64,000 bases of DNA. It comes from Oligoflexia bacterium (lineage in GTDB: Bacteria; Bdellovibrionota; Bacteriovoracia; Bacteriovoracales; Bacteriovoracaceae). The stretch is taken from positions 62,001-126,000 of the forward strand of contig JADFZW010000008.1 of NCBI GenBank assembly GCA_015232355.1, given 5' to 3'. A program made the position numbers and the translations under genes. Every line of letters begins with the position of its first letter. Position 1 is the stretch's first letter. Positions 45,184-53,993 of the stretch are shown piece by piece. Below the pieces are notes generated by a model. That model was not told the DNA's origin. It saw only the letters and a program-made list of their open reading frames with translations, and made no database searches.

Positions 45184-46161
45184 CTATATTTTCTCACATT
45201 CTTTTATTCCAAAATAATAGGTAACAGCGGTAACTCCATCGATACTATCTAGAATAATAGATGTAAATGGGTTATCGCTGCTACTATTATCTTCTCTCTC
45301 AACAAGAAGTCTATTTTCTATTTGTAAATTTAGTGTCTGATTACACTGTGACCATACCACACCATTACTGGCCAAGTTATTACTTAAAAAAAAGTTATCG
45401 CTAAATTTATTTCCAACACTACTTGGTGCTCGCGAAAAATCATAGCTAAAACTTTTTATGTTCCCATCTAAAAATGAGTATTTCGTTTCTATAATTCCCT
45501 TGTTACCAATGGGAATTTCAGCAAACCCTCTATAATCAAATCTAAAAACTGCTACACTATATCCACTTGGTGGTGTTATCGGAATAGATAGAGAGCAAGT
45601 CCTCTCATTTCTCATCAGCATTGAATCTGACAGCTCCTTACTACCTTCTCCTATCTCCACACTAAAATCATCAAACATAATACTGATTGCTTGATTATTA
45701 GGTGCAAGCATTGTGGCCACACTACCATGTGGACAACCATCGCCTACATAAGTTGCTTCACCAAATTCAATCTCTCCTGCTCCTGTTCTTACAACTCTAA
45801 TTAACAATTGTTGCGAAGATGTCTTTGCTCCTTTATCGTCTATAACTGTGACTTTTGCATAATACTCTCCTGCTAGAGTGTAGCTATGAGATATTTTAGA
45901 AGCTGCAAGCGAAGTTGTCACAGTTTGCATACTACCACCATTGCCACCATTGCTACCATCGCCAAAATCAAATTGATAACTAACAATTTTTCCATCTGAA
46001 TCGTATGATTTGACGGCCGAAAAATTTACACTCAAAGGTAGAATACCATCTGTTATATCTACCTCTAACACTGCAACTGGTGCTTTGTTAATCTCATTAC
46101 ATCCAACAAGAAATCCAACAACAAGAAACAGTTTGAGTGTTAAATTTAGTAAATTTACCAC
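45184..46161 (-). CDS. PKD-domain lipoprotein
   Basis: A 325-residue protein from a GTG at 46161. The lipobox is VVGFLVGCNEINK with lipidated Cys. Residues about 25-115 are a PKD Ig-like domain (PLSVNFSAVKSYDSDGKIVSYQFDFGDGS, then SHSYTLAGEYYAKVTVIDDKGA). The C-terminal half is strand-rich with three Cys. PKD domains mediate extracellular protein or glycan contacts. Its start overlaps the stop of the kinase gene by 7 bp, so the two are translationally coupled. Confidence 0.8.
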   Translation of the reverse strand: MVNLLNLTLKLFLVVGFLVGCNEINKAPVAVLEVDITDGILPLSVNFSAVKSYDSDGKIVSYQFDFGDGSNGGNGGSMQTVTTSLAASKISHSYTLAGEYYAKVTVIDDKGAKTSSQQLLIRVVRTGAGEIEFGEATYVGDGCPHGSVATMLAPNNQAISIMFDDFSVEIGEGSKELSDSMLMRNERTCSLSIPITPPSGYSVAVFRFDYRGFAEIPIGNKGIIETKYSFLDGNIKSFSYDFSRAPSSVGNKFSDNFFLSNNLASNGVVWSQCNQTLNLQIENRLLVEREDNSSSDNPFTSIILDSIDGVTAVTYYFGIKECEKI

Positions 46162-48512
46162 CTGCGATCACCTGTATATGGATTAATATAACTACGTCCT
46201 TCTAAATTACTTCTACCACCATTTGAAAATCTATCTAGATCAACTAAAAAGTCGTAGAGACCTCCCATAGCGTTTTGGTAAATAAATTTCACACAACTTT
46301 TTCCATAATCTATCAATGTTGGTTTAACAAAATCTTTCATTACTTGTTTAATAGTTGAACCCTCAACCTTAGGAACATAATCTTCAACTGAAGAATAAAT
46401 TCCCATCATGGTTTTAAGTGATTCCTTTCCTACTTTCGAAATAATTAACTTTGTATAAATATTTGTAGGATCAAATCTTTCATATTTTTTTTCAGGGTCT
46501 ATGGTATCTAAAGTTTTAGTAGTCTCCTCAATCTGATTTTCTAAAAATGATCTAGCACGATTAAATAAAATAAAATTTTTAGGAATGGTTAAACCCATTT
46601 CAATTGCTTTGCTTATAGCTTTATTAATAGTCTCTGAAGTACTCAAATTCTTTTTAACAACTTCTTCAATATACTTTGAGAAAACCGCTAAATCCTTCTG
46701 AGGAATTGAAGCAAGAGCAACGAAAGCATCGATAATTAATTTAGATGATGAAGTAGCTCCACCTATCACCATTTTAATAATTGCTTGTTGTTCTATATTT
46801 TTTAAAACAGTTGCATTTCCAAAATCAATGGTTGTAAGTCGATAATTCTTTTTATTTTCTTTTCCTGTTAAGTTTTTATCTTGTGTAAAGAAAATATTTC
46901 CTCCATGTAAATCTCCATGAAAAAAGCCATCTCCAAATAATGCATTCTCCATCCACATGCTAAGAAAATTTGCCAATGCACGATTTTTGGCGGCCATATC
47001 GCTTAATCCTACCTTTGAAATTGGTTTTCCTGGTGCTTTACTCATCACAAATACATTTTGAGTTGCAGGAAATTCCTCAATTCCTTGAATAGGATAAATA
47101 CCATCTTTGGGTTTTAAATATATTTGTCCCTTCTCTAGATTATCTGCCTCTACTCTAAAATCTAACTCTTCAAAGAGTGATTCTTCTAAACCATCAACAA
47201 TCTTTTGAATGCCTTTTTCATTTGCAGGCACTAATCTTTTAATCAAATCCATTTCTCTTCTAGCCTTCTCATGAATTCCTGGTCTCATCACCTTCACAAT
47301 CAATTCATTTCCATCAAGATCAGTTGCTGAATAAACTTGGCCCACACTTGCGGCCGCCAATGGTTTTGGGCCAAAGGATTTAAAAATTTCATCTATCGGT
47401 TTCTTATATGCCTTTTCAATAATTTCAGTTGCAACTTTAGTATCAAAATGTTTGATGTCTGATTTAAGTTGATCCATTACCTCTTTCATCTGAGTTGAAT
47501 TTACAGAGTTACCAACCAACTGTAATAATTTTTGTACAGCAGGGCCTGTATTATTTAAAATGCTTGATAGTTTCTTAAGTGGTGGAGCTTGCGGTGGCAA
47601 TTCCATCAATGAAATAACTAACTGTCTCTTGTCTTGCAAACTTAATTCATTAAAATATCCTCTAATTGCAATATCTGCTAAAATGGCCATCTTCGGATCA
47701 AGTGCACTAATATCAAAACCAGTATCTTTGTTTGTCATCATCTTGATCTCTTCTGATTCAGCTATTTTAAAATCATCAATCCCTTTATTAATCTTATTAG
47801 CAATACTATTAAACTGACTTGAGGGAATCTTATGTAATATTTTTAACATATCCTCTTTGGAAAATGTTTTTATCAAACTATTTACATCACTAACACCCTT
47901 TAACACCATATAATCAACAACATTTCTCGCTTCAAATTTCAACACATCTGTTGGTTTAGGAATAGAAAAATCAAAGTTTAGTAATTTATTTAAAATTATA
48001 CGATAAGTGGTTCGATAGTTTTCAGATAAATCTATTTTATCTTTTTCAACTTCTTTAACCTCCACATTTGTATTTGTATTTGCATTTGTAGCTACATTAT
48101 TTCTCTCCATCAGTGCTTTCATTTTATTTAAATGTTCAATATTTTTTTTTGCCATTTTCAATCTCTCATTAATCTCTTCTCCCGTAACTTGCACCCACTT
48201 CATTATCTCTTGAGCTGCCTCTGGTATCTGTGGAAGATCAGCATCCTTTATAATTTTATTCAGATCTCTTCCCTCTATCGCCCATTCAAAAACAACTGGA
48301 TTGCTGGCCAAAATATTTCTAATCTCTTCTGCCTGCTGTTCTTTGTCTTCAATTGCACTAGCAGCAACAATCTCTTTGACAATAGCTCTTAAGGCCATCG
48401 CATCTTTCATCTTCTTACCAGCAAAGGCAACTTCCACGGATAAAGACAATAATAGTATTGATAAGAAAATAATTTGAAATAATAACAATGATGACAAAAT
48501 ATAATCCTTCAT
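46155..48512 (-). CDS. Exported ABC1/UbiB-family atypical kinase
   Basis: A 785-residue protein with the ABC1/ADCK kinase core at about residues 370-560: PLAAASVGQVYSATDLDGNELIVKVMRPGI (Ala-rich nucleotide loop and VKV lysine), FFHGDLHGGNIFF (catalytic Asp and Asn), TIDFGNATV (DFG). All catalytic residues are kept. Unlike normal UbiB/ADCK proteins, it begins with a cleavable-looking signal peptide (LLLFQIIFLSILLLSLSVEVAFAG), which would place the kinase outside the cytoplasm. About 330 helical residues precede the kinase. Usual members act in quinone biosynthesis on the cytosolic membrane side. A CTCTT array abuts its Shine-Dalgarno. Confidence 0.82.
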   Translation of the reverse strand: MKDYILSSLLLFQIIFLSILLLSLSVEVAFAGKKMKDAMALRAIVKEIVAASAIEDKEQQAEEIRNILASNPVVFEWAIEGRDLNKIIKDADLPQIPEAAQEIMKWVQVTGEEINERLKMAKKNIEHLNKMKALMERNNVATNANTNTNVEVKEVEKDKIDLSENYRTTYRIILNKLLNFDFSIPKPTDVLKFEARNVVDYMVLKGVSDVNSLIKTFSKEDMLKILHKIPSSQFNSIANKINKGIDDFKIAESEEIKMMTNKDTGFDISALDPKMAILADIAIRGYFNELSLQDKRQLVISLMELPPQAPPLKKLSSILNNTGPAVQKLLQLVGNSVNSTQMKEVMDQLKSDIKHFDTKVATEIIEKAYKKPIDEIFKSFGPKPLAAASVGQVYSATDLDGNELIVKVMRPGIHEKARREMDLIKRLVPANEKGIQKIVDGLEESLFEELDFRVEADNLEKGQIYLKPKDGIYPIQGIEEFPATQNVFVMSKAPGKPISKVGLSDMAAKNRALANFLSMWMENALFGDGFFHGDLHGGNIFFTQDKNLTGKENKKNYRLTTIDFGNATVLKNIEQQAIIKMVIGGATSSSKLIIDAFVALASIPQKDLAVFSKYIEEVVKKNLSTSETINKAISKAIEMGLTIPKNFILFNRARSFLENQIEETTKTLDTIDPEKKYERFDPTNIYTKLIISKVGKESLKTMMGIYSSVEDYVPKVEGSTIKQVMKDFVKPTLIDYGKSCVKFIYQNAMGGLYDFLVDLDRFSNGGRSNLEGRSYINPYTGDRRW

Positions 48513-48525
48513 AAATAAAACTCTC

Positions 48526-48565
48526 CTCTTCTCTTCTCTTCTCTTCTCTTCTCTTCTCTTCTCTT
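48526..48565 (-). repeat. CTCTT x8 pentanucleotide array at the kinase ribosome-binding site
   Basis: Eight perfect CTCTT units; on the mRNA strand they read AAGAG and run directly into GAGGAG about 8 nt from the ATG at 48512. Because each AAGAG can act as a weak Shine-Dalgarno and the unit is not a multiple of three, length changes could tune translation. Rest of the 273-bp gap 48513-48785: AT-rich. Confidence 0.92.
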
Positions 48566-48626
48566 CTTTTTATAATCTAATAAAATTAAACAAATTTTAT
48601 TTCTAAATAAATTTTATTTTATCACC

Positions 48627-48658
48627 AACTAAATAAATTCAATTAAATTTATTTAGTT
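48627..48658. other. 13-bp perfect inverted repeat, 6-nt loop
   Basis: AACTAAATAAATT (48627-48639) and AATTTATTTAGTT (48646-48658). It lies between two minus-strand genes, so it may slow or end transcription from the upstream barrel gene (48786-49679), although it lacks a GC-rich stem. An operator for the kinase gene is the alternative. Confidence 0.35.
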
Positions 48659-48747
48659 AAGAAGGAAATTACGGTTAAGTTCTTGTTATCTCTATACAAA
48701 TATTTTTTTACAAAAATTTAAATAAATATATAGTGACAATAATTTTT

Positions 48748-48785
48748 GGCATTCTCGGGCCATTCTCGGCCATTCTCAGGCCATC
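48748..48785. repeat. GGCCATTCTC-type tandem repeats next to a stop codon
   Basis: About three imperfect copies (GGCATTCTCG, GGCCATTCTC, GGCCATTCTCA) end exactly at the stop of the minus-strand gene that ends at 48786. Confidence 0.8.
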
Positions 48786-49679
48786 TTAGAAAAAGAAGGT
48801 AGCAGCGAATTTAATTCCACTGCGCTTATATTGAGTTTCAACTGATTGAAGATAAAGATAATTTGCAGAATCTGCTCGAACTGCAACTTGTTTGCTTTTA
48901 TCTAAAAAAAAAGCAAATGAAGGTCTAAAAAAAGATAGATCTAAAAAAGCACCATACTCTATATTAGTTCCAGAATATTCAATTTGATCACCATTTTTTT
49001 TCTTTATGTAATTTCGATAAAGACCTTCCAAACCTAAAAATGAAGCTAGATAGATGGTTGTTTTGCCTCCCCAATACTGATTTGTAAAAGTATTTTTTTC
49101 ATTAACACTATCAGAAGCACTAATACTATTAGCATCTCTGGTTATATCTGGAGTATCATAAGATATTTGTTGAAGTCCATAATGTAGAGTTATATTACTT
49201 GACTGAACCGCTACTCCGAAAATTCTGATAGCTAAATTAGCATATTGAGATAGATATTTCTCATTACTTTTAACAAAACCTCCCTCTAAACCAAATAAAC
49301 GATAATAAACACCCAGAGTACCAAAGATCATATTTTTTTTAATCGTACCACTATTATAGTTATTGCTGTTGTTATCGCTATCGGAAGTATTATCTAGATT
49401 AGTTACGGTAGAACTTTTTTCTAAATTATATTGATTTGCACCTCCATGGAGTACGAATTCAAAATCAAACGAAGAGTGCAATGCCAACCATTGATCCATT
49501 AATTCCATTTTCCTCTTCGTAAAAAGCCATTCTGCAAGATTCCAACCTCTACTTTTCTTTGCTTCAACTTTTTTTATCGCTAATATATATATTCCATCTT
49601 GAGCAGATATATTAAGGGATGGCACCAAAAGTATAATAGTAAAAAAAAACAAAAAAAGGGAAAAAATATTTTTTATCAT
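48786..49679 (-). CDS. Probable outer-membrane beta-barrel protein, unknown function
   Basis: A 297-residue protein with a signal peptide (FSLFLFFFTIILLVPSLNISA). Strand-rich mature chain (FGTLGVYYRLFGLEGGFVKS, LASFLGLEGLYRNYIKKK) and C-terminal FAATFFF with a final Phe, as expected for a BAM substrate. An Asn/Ser/Asp loop array (SDSDNNSNNYNSG) lies in the middle. It does not belong to the 200-residue paralogue set. Function unknown. Confidence 0.62.
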   Translation of the reverse strand: MIKNIFSLFLFFFTIILLVPSLNISAQDGIYILAIKKVEAKKSRGWNLAEWLFTKRKMELMDQWLALHSSFDFEFVLHGGANQYNLEKSSTVTNLDNTSDSDNNSNNYNSGTIKKNMIFGTLGVYYRLFGLEGGFVKSNEKYLSQYANLAIRIFGVAVQSSNITLHYGLQQISYDTPDITRDANSISASDSVNEKNTFTNQYWGGKTTIYLASFLGLEGLYRNYIKKKNGDQIEYSGTNIEYGAFLDLSFFRPSFAFFLDKSKQVAVRADSANYLYLQSVETQYKRSGIKFAATFFF

Positions 49680-49849
49680 AATTAAAATTTATATTAAAAA
49701 AGCATTTGTTGCAATATTCTCAATTTTTGCTCACGTATCCAATTTAAAAATTGTTACTAAAAATTAATTAAAGTTTTTTCATTTAGCACCGATTACAATC
49801 AGTGAATTGATACAACACCTATTCATTTAGTTACAAGCTGGAGGTATTG

Positions 49850-50620
49850 ATGGCAAAAAAGACATTTGTTATAAGTAATAATACAGCTATTCTGGATATG
49901 TTACTTGCAGTTCGTGAAACTAAAGAAAAATTATTTATTGTTTCGGAAATAAATAATATAAAAAAATTGTTTGAAGCATTTATTCAACCTATAAAAAAAG
50001 ATCCCATTTTAAATCAAATATCAAATATTGTCTTTACTTCAAAAGAGATTTCTAGAAAAAACATCAATGATATCGACAAAGAAGATAAACAAATTTTTAT
50101 CTATATTCCAGATAAAAAAATCCTATTTCATAGCACTTCATTAAGTATCACTTACAAATCAAATATTATGTCTTTTGTTTTAGAAATACCAATATCCATT
50201 CATCTTCTCGATAAAAGAGCATCAAATCGTCTATCCACAAATGAAGATCCATCTCATAACATCACTATTAAATTTAAGAAAAAATTTGAAAAGATGAAAC
50301 GCATGCATTTTCGTCAATTTCAATTTTCATATCACGACATAAGCACTGGAGGTATTTCCTTTATTATAGAGCAAGATTATATCCATATGTTTAATGTTAA
50401 CGACATAATTGATAATATAGTAATTTCTATTAACCACGAGAAAGAGCTTATTACTCAAGCAAAAATTGCCAATATCCAAAAAATAAAACCTTCCAAAATT
50501 AACAAATTACTCTATATCAATTATCGTGTAGGATTATCCTTTATTAATCTATCAATAAACAACCAAACATGGCTTGATACTTTTATTACAAGTTTTAAAG
50601 CTCTTCGTTTAGTAAAATAA
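49850..50620 (+). CDS. PilZ-domain c-di-GMP receptor
   Basis: Start taken at the ATG at 49850, 5 nt after GGAGG; a TTG three bases upstream is in frame. The 256-residue protein has an N-terminal YcgR-like region and a C-terminal PilZ domain. The binding motif is present: DKRASNRL gives RxxxR near residue 125, and YHDISTGGISF gives D/NxSxxG near 165. It should bind c-di-GMP and alter motility, adhesion or secretion. A possible reader of signals set by the HD-GYP proteins at 40 and 51 kb. The barrel gene at 50624 converges with a 3-bp gap. Confidence 0.8.
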   Translation: MAKKTFVISNNTAILDMLLAVRETKEKLFIVSEINNIKKLFEAFIQPIKKDPILNQISNIVFTSKEISRKNINDIDKEDKQIFIYIPDKKILFHSTSLSITYKSNIMSFVLEIPISIHLLDKRASNRLSTNEDPSHNITIKFKKKFEKMKRMHFRQFQFSYHDISTGGISFIIEQDYIHMFNVNDIIDNIVISINHEKELITQAKIANIQKIKPSKINKLLYINYRVGLSFINLSINNQTWLDTFITSFKALRLVK

Positions 50621-50623
50621 GAG

Positions 50624-51253
50624 TTAAAAAATTATTGGAAAACTTACACTTAAAAGAAATTCGGATAAGTGTATCTCTCGGCCAGCATCGAGGTTATAAG
50701 TTCTTTTTTCGGTAGCAATCTTTATCTGATTAAAAGTAAAACCTCTATACTCTAAATTTACTGCTAAAAAACTCCAAATAGCATATCCAACTCCAAAAGA
50801 AAAACCCATTCCAATATAAGTATCTCCTCTAGAATAAAGTCCCTGATCATCTTTTTTATTATAGCGATTGGAAAGATAATAGTTTCCCCAAAATCTCACA
50901 GGAGGTACAAGTTGATATCCGAAAAAGAGTCCAAAATTTTGGCCACCAAGCTCTTGAGAGGTATCATTAATATCTGCACCTCTATATCCAGTACCCTCCC
51001 AAGTTTCAGTCACCAAATCAAATTGAACACCTACCATAAAACCAGTATTATAGTATCCTGTTCTGAAACCATATGTTGGAGCACTATATTCCCAGGTAAA
51101 TATCGTACCATCTATCGCTTGATCAACATTTCCACCAAAAGTATATGCTAAAAATGGTTCAAATATAATGCTTGCAGAGAGATCTCTTACAGATATCATT
51201 TGTATCGTTAACAAAGAAAATAGTAATGCAAAGATATAGGTTAATCTCAACAT
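50624..51253 (-). CDS. Small outer-membrane beta-barrel protein, paralogue C
   Basis: A 209-residue protein with a signal peptide (FALLFSLLTIQMISVRDLSAS). It shares landmarks with paralogues at 7914 and 11028: FEPFLAYTFGGNVDQ at the mature start, PPVRFWGNYYLSNRYN in the middle, LAVNLEYRGFTFNQI, and a final EFLLSVSFPIIF identical in style to paralogue A (EFMLSVSFPFTF). Barrel with C-terminal Phe. Function unknown; three copies in 43 kb show recent family growth. Confidence 0.75.
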   Translation of the reverse strand: MLRLTYIFALLFSLLTIQMISVRDLSASIIFEPFLAYTFGGNVDQAIDGTIFTWEYSAPTYGFRTGYYNTGFMVGVQFDLVTETWEGTGYRGADINDTSQELGGQNFGLFFGYQLVPPVRFWGNYYLSNRYNKKDDQGLYSRGDTYIGMGFSFGVGYAIWSFLAVNLEYRGFTFNQIKIATEKRTYNLDAGREIHLSEFLLSVSFPIIF

Positions 51254-51385
51254 ACGATTCTACTCTACAACTTAAGATAAAATTTTAGACAATAATACAT
51301 TCATAATACTTGACCATTGACTATATACTTAATTATGGCAGAAGGAATTTAAAAGTCAATTTCAATTCTTGTTATTCAATTCTTA

Positions 51386-53779
51386 TTACTCAATTCTTTC
51401 TTGAAGAAAGTTCATGATCTCCTTATGCCCTTTAGCTTTAGCAAAGAAGTATGCATTCCGGCCTTTGTAATCGTAAGAATTAAGAGCTAATTTTAATTTT
51501 GCTAGTTTTGATAATGTATACAAATTTCCTACGCTAGCACTAAACATTACTAAATCCATTCCTTGTTCCATTTTTAAATTGAAATGAGCATTGTGTTCAA
51601 TAAAGAAATCAAAAATTTGATTTTGTGAATAACAGATAGTCATTACTATGGGAGTTCTTCGTTTTAAATCCATAACATTTACACCTGCACCTAAATTTAC
51701 AAGCATATTTACAATTTCAAGGTTACCTCCAATCGCCGCATAATGAAGGGCAGTTTTACCAAAAGAATCTTTTGCTTTTATGTCTGCCCCTCCTTTAATA
51801 AGAAGTTGTGTATTTTTAAGATTACCAGACTGAGCAGACATCATTAAAAGTGTCATACTATTTTTACTTCGTACTTTGATTAATTCGCCAATATTTTTTT
51901 CAAACTTCCCCTTAATTACATTGACAACATTTTCGATAGATTGGGTAACATTTTTTATAACTATTTTACTATCTTCATTGCTTGTATCTTTTAAACCGCT
52001 GATTTTTTCTATCCCTTCTTGTAAGGTCATGGTTACTGATTTTATAATTTGCACGCGATCTTCAGTTGGAAGATGTCCCAAACCAGCAACTAAAAATTGT
52101 ATATCTTTTAAATAATCAAGGTCGCTAGATGAAATAACTTTTGTAAATTCATCTTTTTCTAGAAATGCTGTTACTCCTTTTACTTTAGTAATCATTTCCA
52201 TTAAAGGGATGTCCCCTTCAATTTTTAAAGCTGCTTCTACTTTATCACTATTTTCGCTAACATCCTCTACGATAGCGATGGTTTGATTATCATTATTTTT
52301 GTTTAAAATTTTACTATCATCATGTTTATCATCATGTTTATCATCATGTTTATCATCATGTTTATCATCATGGTTGTTATCTAAATCATCCATCATGATA
52401 TTTAATATCTCGTTAACCTCCACTAAAGATAAAGCATCTATAATTTTAATCGACATATCATCAGAAAAATCATTTTTTAAATTTTTAATCATCATTGGAT
52501 ATTGAATATTATTTTCTTTAGCTGTTAAAACTTGATAGATCCATTTCTGGGCCAAAAAAAATATTTTGCTTAAAGTTCCGAAAGAACTTATTTCATCACA
52601 AAATCCTTTACCACTGACACTACCATGATGTTCTCTTATAACTGCCAATGTTTCGTATGGTACTTTAGGTAATCTTTTTTCGATCATCTGAGAAATAGCT
52701 TCAGCATGAGTATCGATTAGTTTTATTTGTTGTGAAGAATGATTTTTCTGAGTCACTTGATTTTGATTACGAATAAGCGCCAATTTATCCTCTAATAAAA
52801 TATCATGAAAAAAAGCAGCGTAGGTCATAATTTGCATTTTTATTTCTGTCCACAAATTTAATATTTTTAATACGTGAAAAGTCATATAAGTAAGTAGTTG
52901 TGACTCCTTAAAACGAAAGCTATTATCATTTGAAATGAGTATTTTGATTAATTTTGACAAATCTGTAGTAGTTGTTACAATCTCCAACAACTTAGCAATA
53001 TTTGAATTGGACAAATCAATTACTTCTTGATCAAATCCTGTTTTTTTTAATTTACTAGATACTGCTGTCATTTGCATATTAGCATAAAAAACTTTTTCTG
53101 TAGTTTCGACAAAATAATTTTCTTCCTCCAAAGAAGAAAAGTGTAATTGTTCATTAAAACTATTAACAAATTTCAAACGATGTTTAGATAGTATATAGAG
53201 ATCAGGATATTGAGATATGGTTTCACTTATTGTTAAATCATCCAACTGATATCCTTCTATTAACAATATTTGATAATCATTCTCCTTTACTTCTTTGTAG
53301 AGATCACAGGGAACATACTGAAGGTATTGAAGAAATATTGAAGGAATAATAAAATAGTTTGGTACTCTCATTTCCGCCATTGATTTGGCCTCAACTTTTA
53401 AAATATTGGCGGATTTTTTTAATATTTGCTTTAATTCTACCGGTTCGGAGATAGTATTACTTTCATCAAAAACATTAATACCAGATGGTATTGCTGTATT
53501 GATCATATTTGATTTTATGACCATTATAGGTACTTTTGTCTCTTGTTTACTTATAAGATCATTAAGTTGTTCAATCAGATCAAGACCATATATTTCATTG
53601 CGAGTGATAATTAATTCAAAATCCGACAATTTTTTTCGAAAGGTCAAAATATTATTTGCATTCTTAATAATCTCCACTTTACCATTTAAATAAATATACA
53701 TATTCAAATGCAACAATGCTATTAAACTAGGTTTATTTTCAATAAGTAAGATATTTTTTGGTTGTTGTAGAAAAATCAT
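51386..53779 (-). CDS. Degenerate REC - HD-GYP-like - ankyrin fusion protein
   Basis: A 797-residue protein. Residues 1-125 look like a receiver domain (ILLIENKPSLIALLHLN) without the phospho-acceptor Asp (LIITRNEIYG). Residues about 260-420 form an HD domain with AAFFHDILLEDKLAL and REHHGSVSGKGFCDEI: HD is kept but the GYP loop is lost. A DDKH array from 12-bp repeats (about 480-500) links to a helical part, and at least five ankyrin units end the protein (KDSFGKTALHYAAIGGNLEIVNMLVNLGAGVNV). It resembles the protein at 40069, minus signalling residues. Likely a scaffold or c-di-GMP-linked binder. Confidence 0.75.
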   Translation of the reverse strand: MIFLQQPKNILLIENKPSLIALLHLNMYIYLNGKVEIIKNANNILTFRKKLSDFELIITRNEIYGLDLIEQLNDLISKQETKVPIMVIKSNMINTAIPSGINVFDESNTISEPVELKQILKKSANILKVEAKSMAEMRVPNYFIIPSIFLQYLQYVPCDLYKEVKENDYQILLIEGYQLDDLTISETISQYPDLYILSKHRLKFVNSFNEQLHFSSLEEENYFVETTEKVFYANMQMTAVSSKLKKTGFDQEVIDLSNSNIAKLLEIVTTTTDLSKLIKILISNDNSFRFKESQLLTYMTFHVLKILNLWTEIKMQIMTYAAFFHDILLEDKLALIRNQNQVTQKNHSSQQIKLIDTHAEAISQMIEKRLPKVPYETLAVIREHHGSVSGKGFCDEISSFGTLSKIFFLAQKWIYQVLTAKENNIQYPMMIKNLKNDFSDDMSIKIIDALSLVEVNEILNIMMDDLDNNHDDKHDDKHDDKHDDKHDDSKILNKNNDNQTIAIVEDVSENSDKVEAALKIEGDIPLMEMITKVKGVTAFLEKDEFTKVISSSDLDYLKDIQFLVAGLGHLPTEDRVQIIKSVTMTLQEGIEKISGLKDTSNEDSKIVIKNVTQSIENVVNVIKGKFEKNIGELIKVRSKNSMTLLMMSAQSGNLKNTQLLIKGGADIKAKDSFGKTALHYAAIGGNLEIVNMLVNLGAGVNVMDLKRRTPIVMTICYSQNQIFDFFIEHNAHFNLKMEQGMDLVMFSASVGNLYTLSKLAKLKLALNSYDYKGRNAYFFAKAKGHKEIMNFLQERIE
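52316..52373 (-). repeat. 12-bp array (ATCATCATGTTT) encoding Asp-Asp-Lys-His
   Basis: Four perfect copies plus one partial copy in the linker between the HD and ankyrin parts of the fusion protein. The 12-bp unit keeps frame and would produce a variable acidic, His-rich linker. Confidence 0.95.
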
Positions 53780-53829
53780 TACTGTTTATCTCTAATTTAA
53801 AGTAAATGAAGGATAATATGAAAAATTAT

Positions 53830-53878
53830 CGGTAAATAATAAAAAACATTTAAATATTTAAATGTTTTTTATTTATCG
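53830..53878. other. Long AT-rich hairpin between divergent genes
   Basis: The centre (53841-53870) is a perfect 30-bp palindrome: AAAAAACATTTAAAT and its inverse. Outer arms CGGTAAAT and ATTTATCG add 8 bp with one wobble pair. With A-run and T-run on both sides it looks like a bidirectional terminator, yet it lies upstream of both cobT and the fusion gene, with no gene reading into it. It may end a small RNA or be an extruding regulatory site. No cobalamin-riboswitch box was seen in the 214-bp gap. Confidence 0.5.
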
Positions 53879-53993
53879 CTAAACATGCACTCAGATTGCC
53901 TAGCATTACACTTGATAATAGTTGCCTAAGATAGTTAGGAGGTGTAGAAAACTAAGAAAATAATATTTGAGCAATCAATCTTGAGGTTACGAA

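Noticed and set aside
53780-53993. Cobalamin or preQ1 riboswitch upstream of cobT
   Set aside because: No B12-box-like GCCACTG. The small CCTAA-GATAG-TTAGG hairpin followed by an A-rich tail resembles preQ1-I only superficially; its loop is too short.
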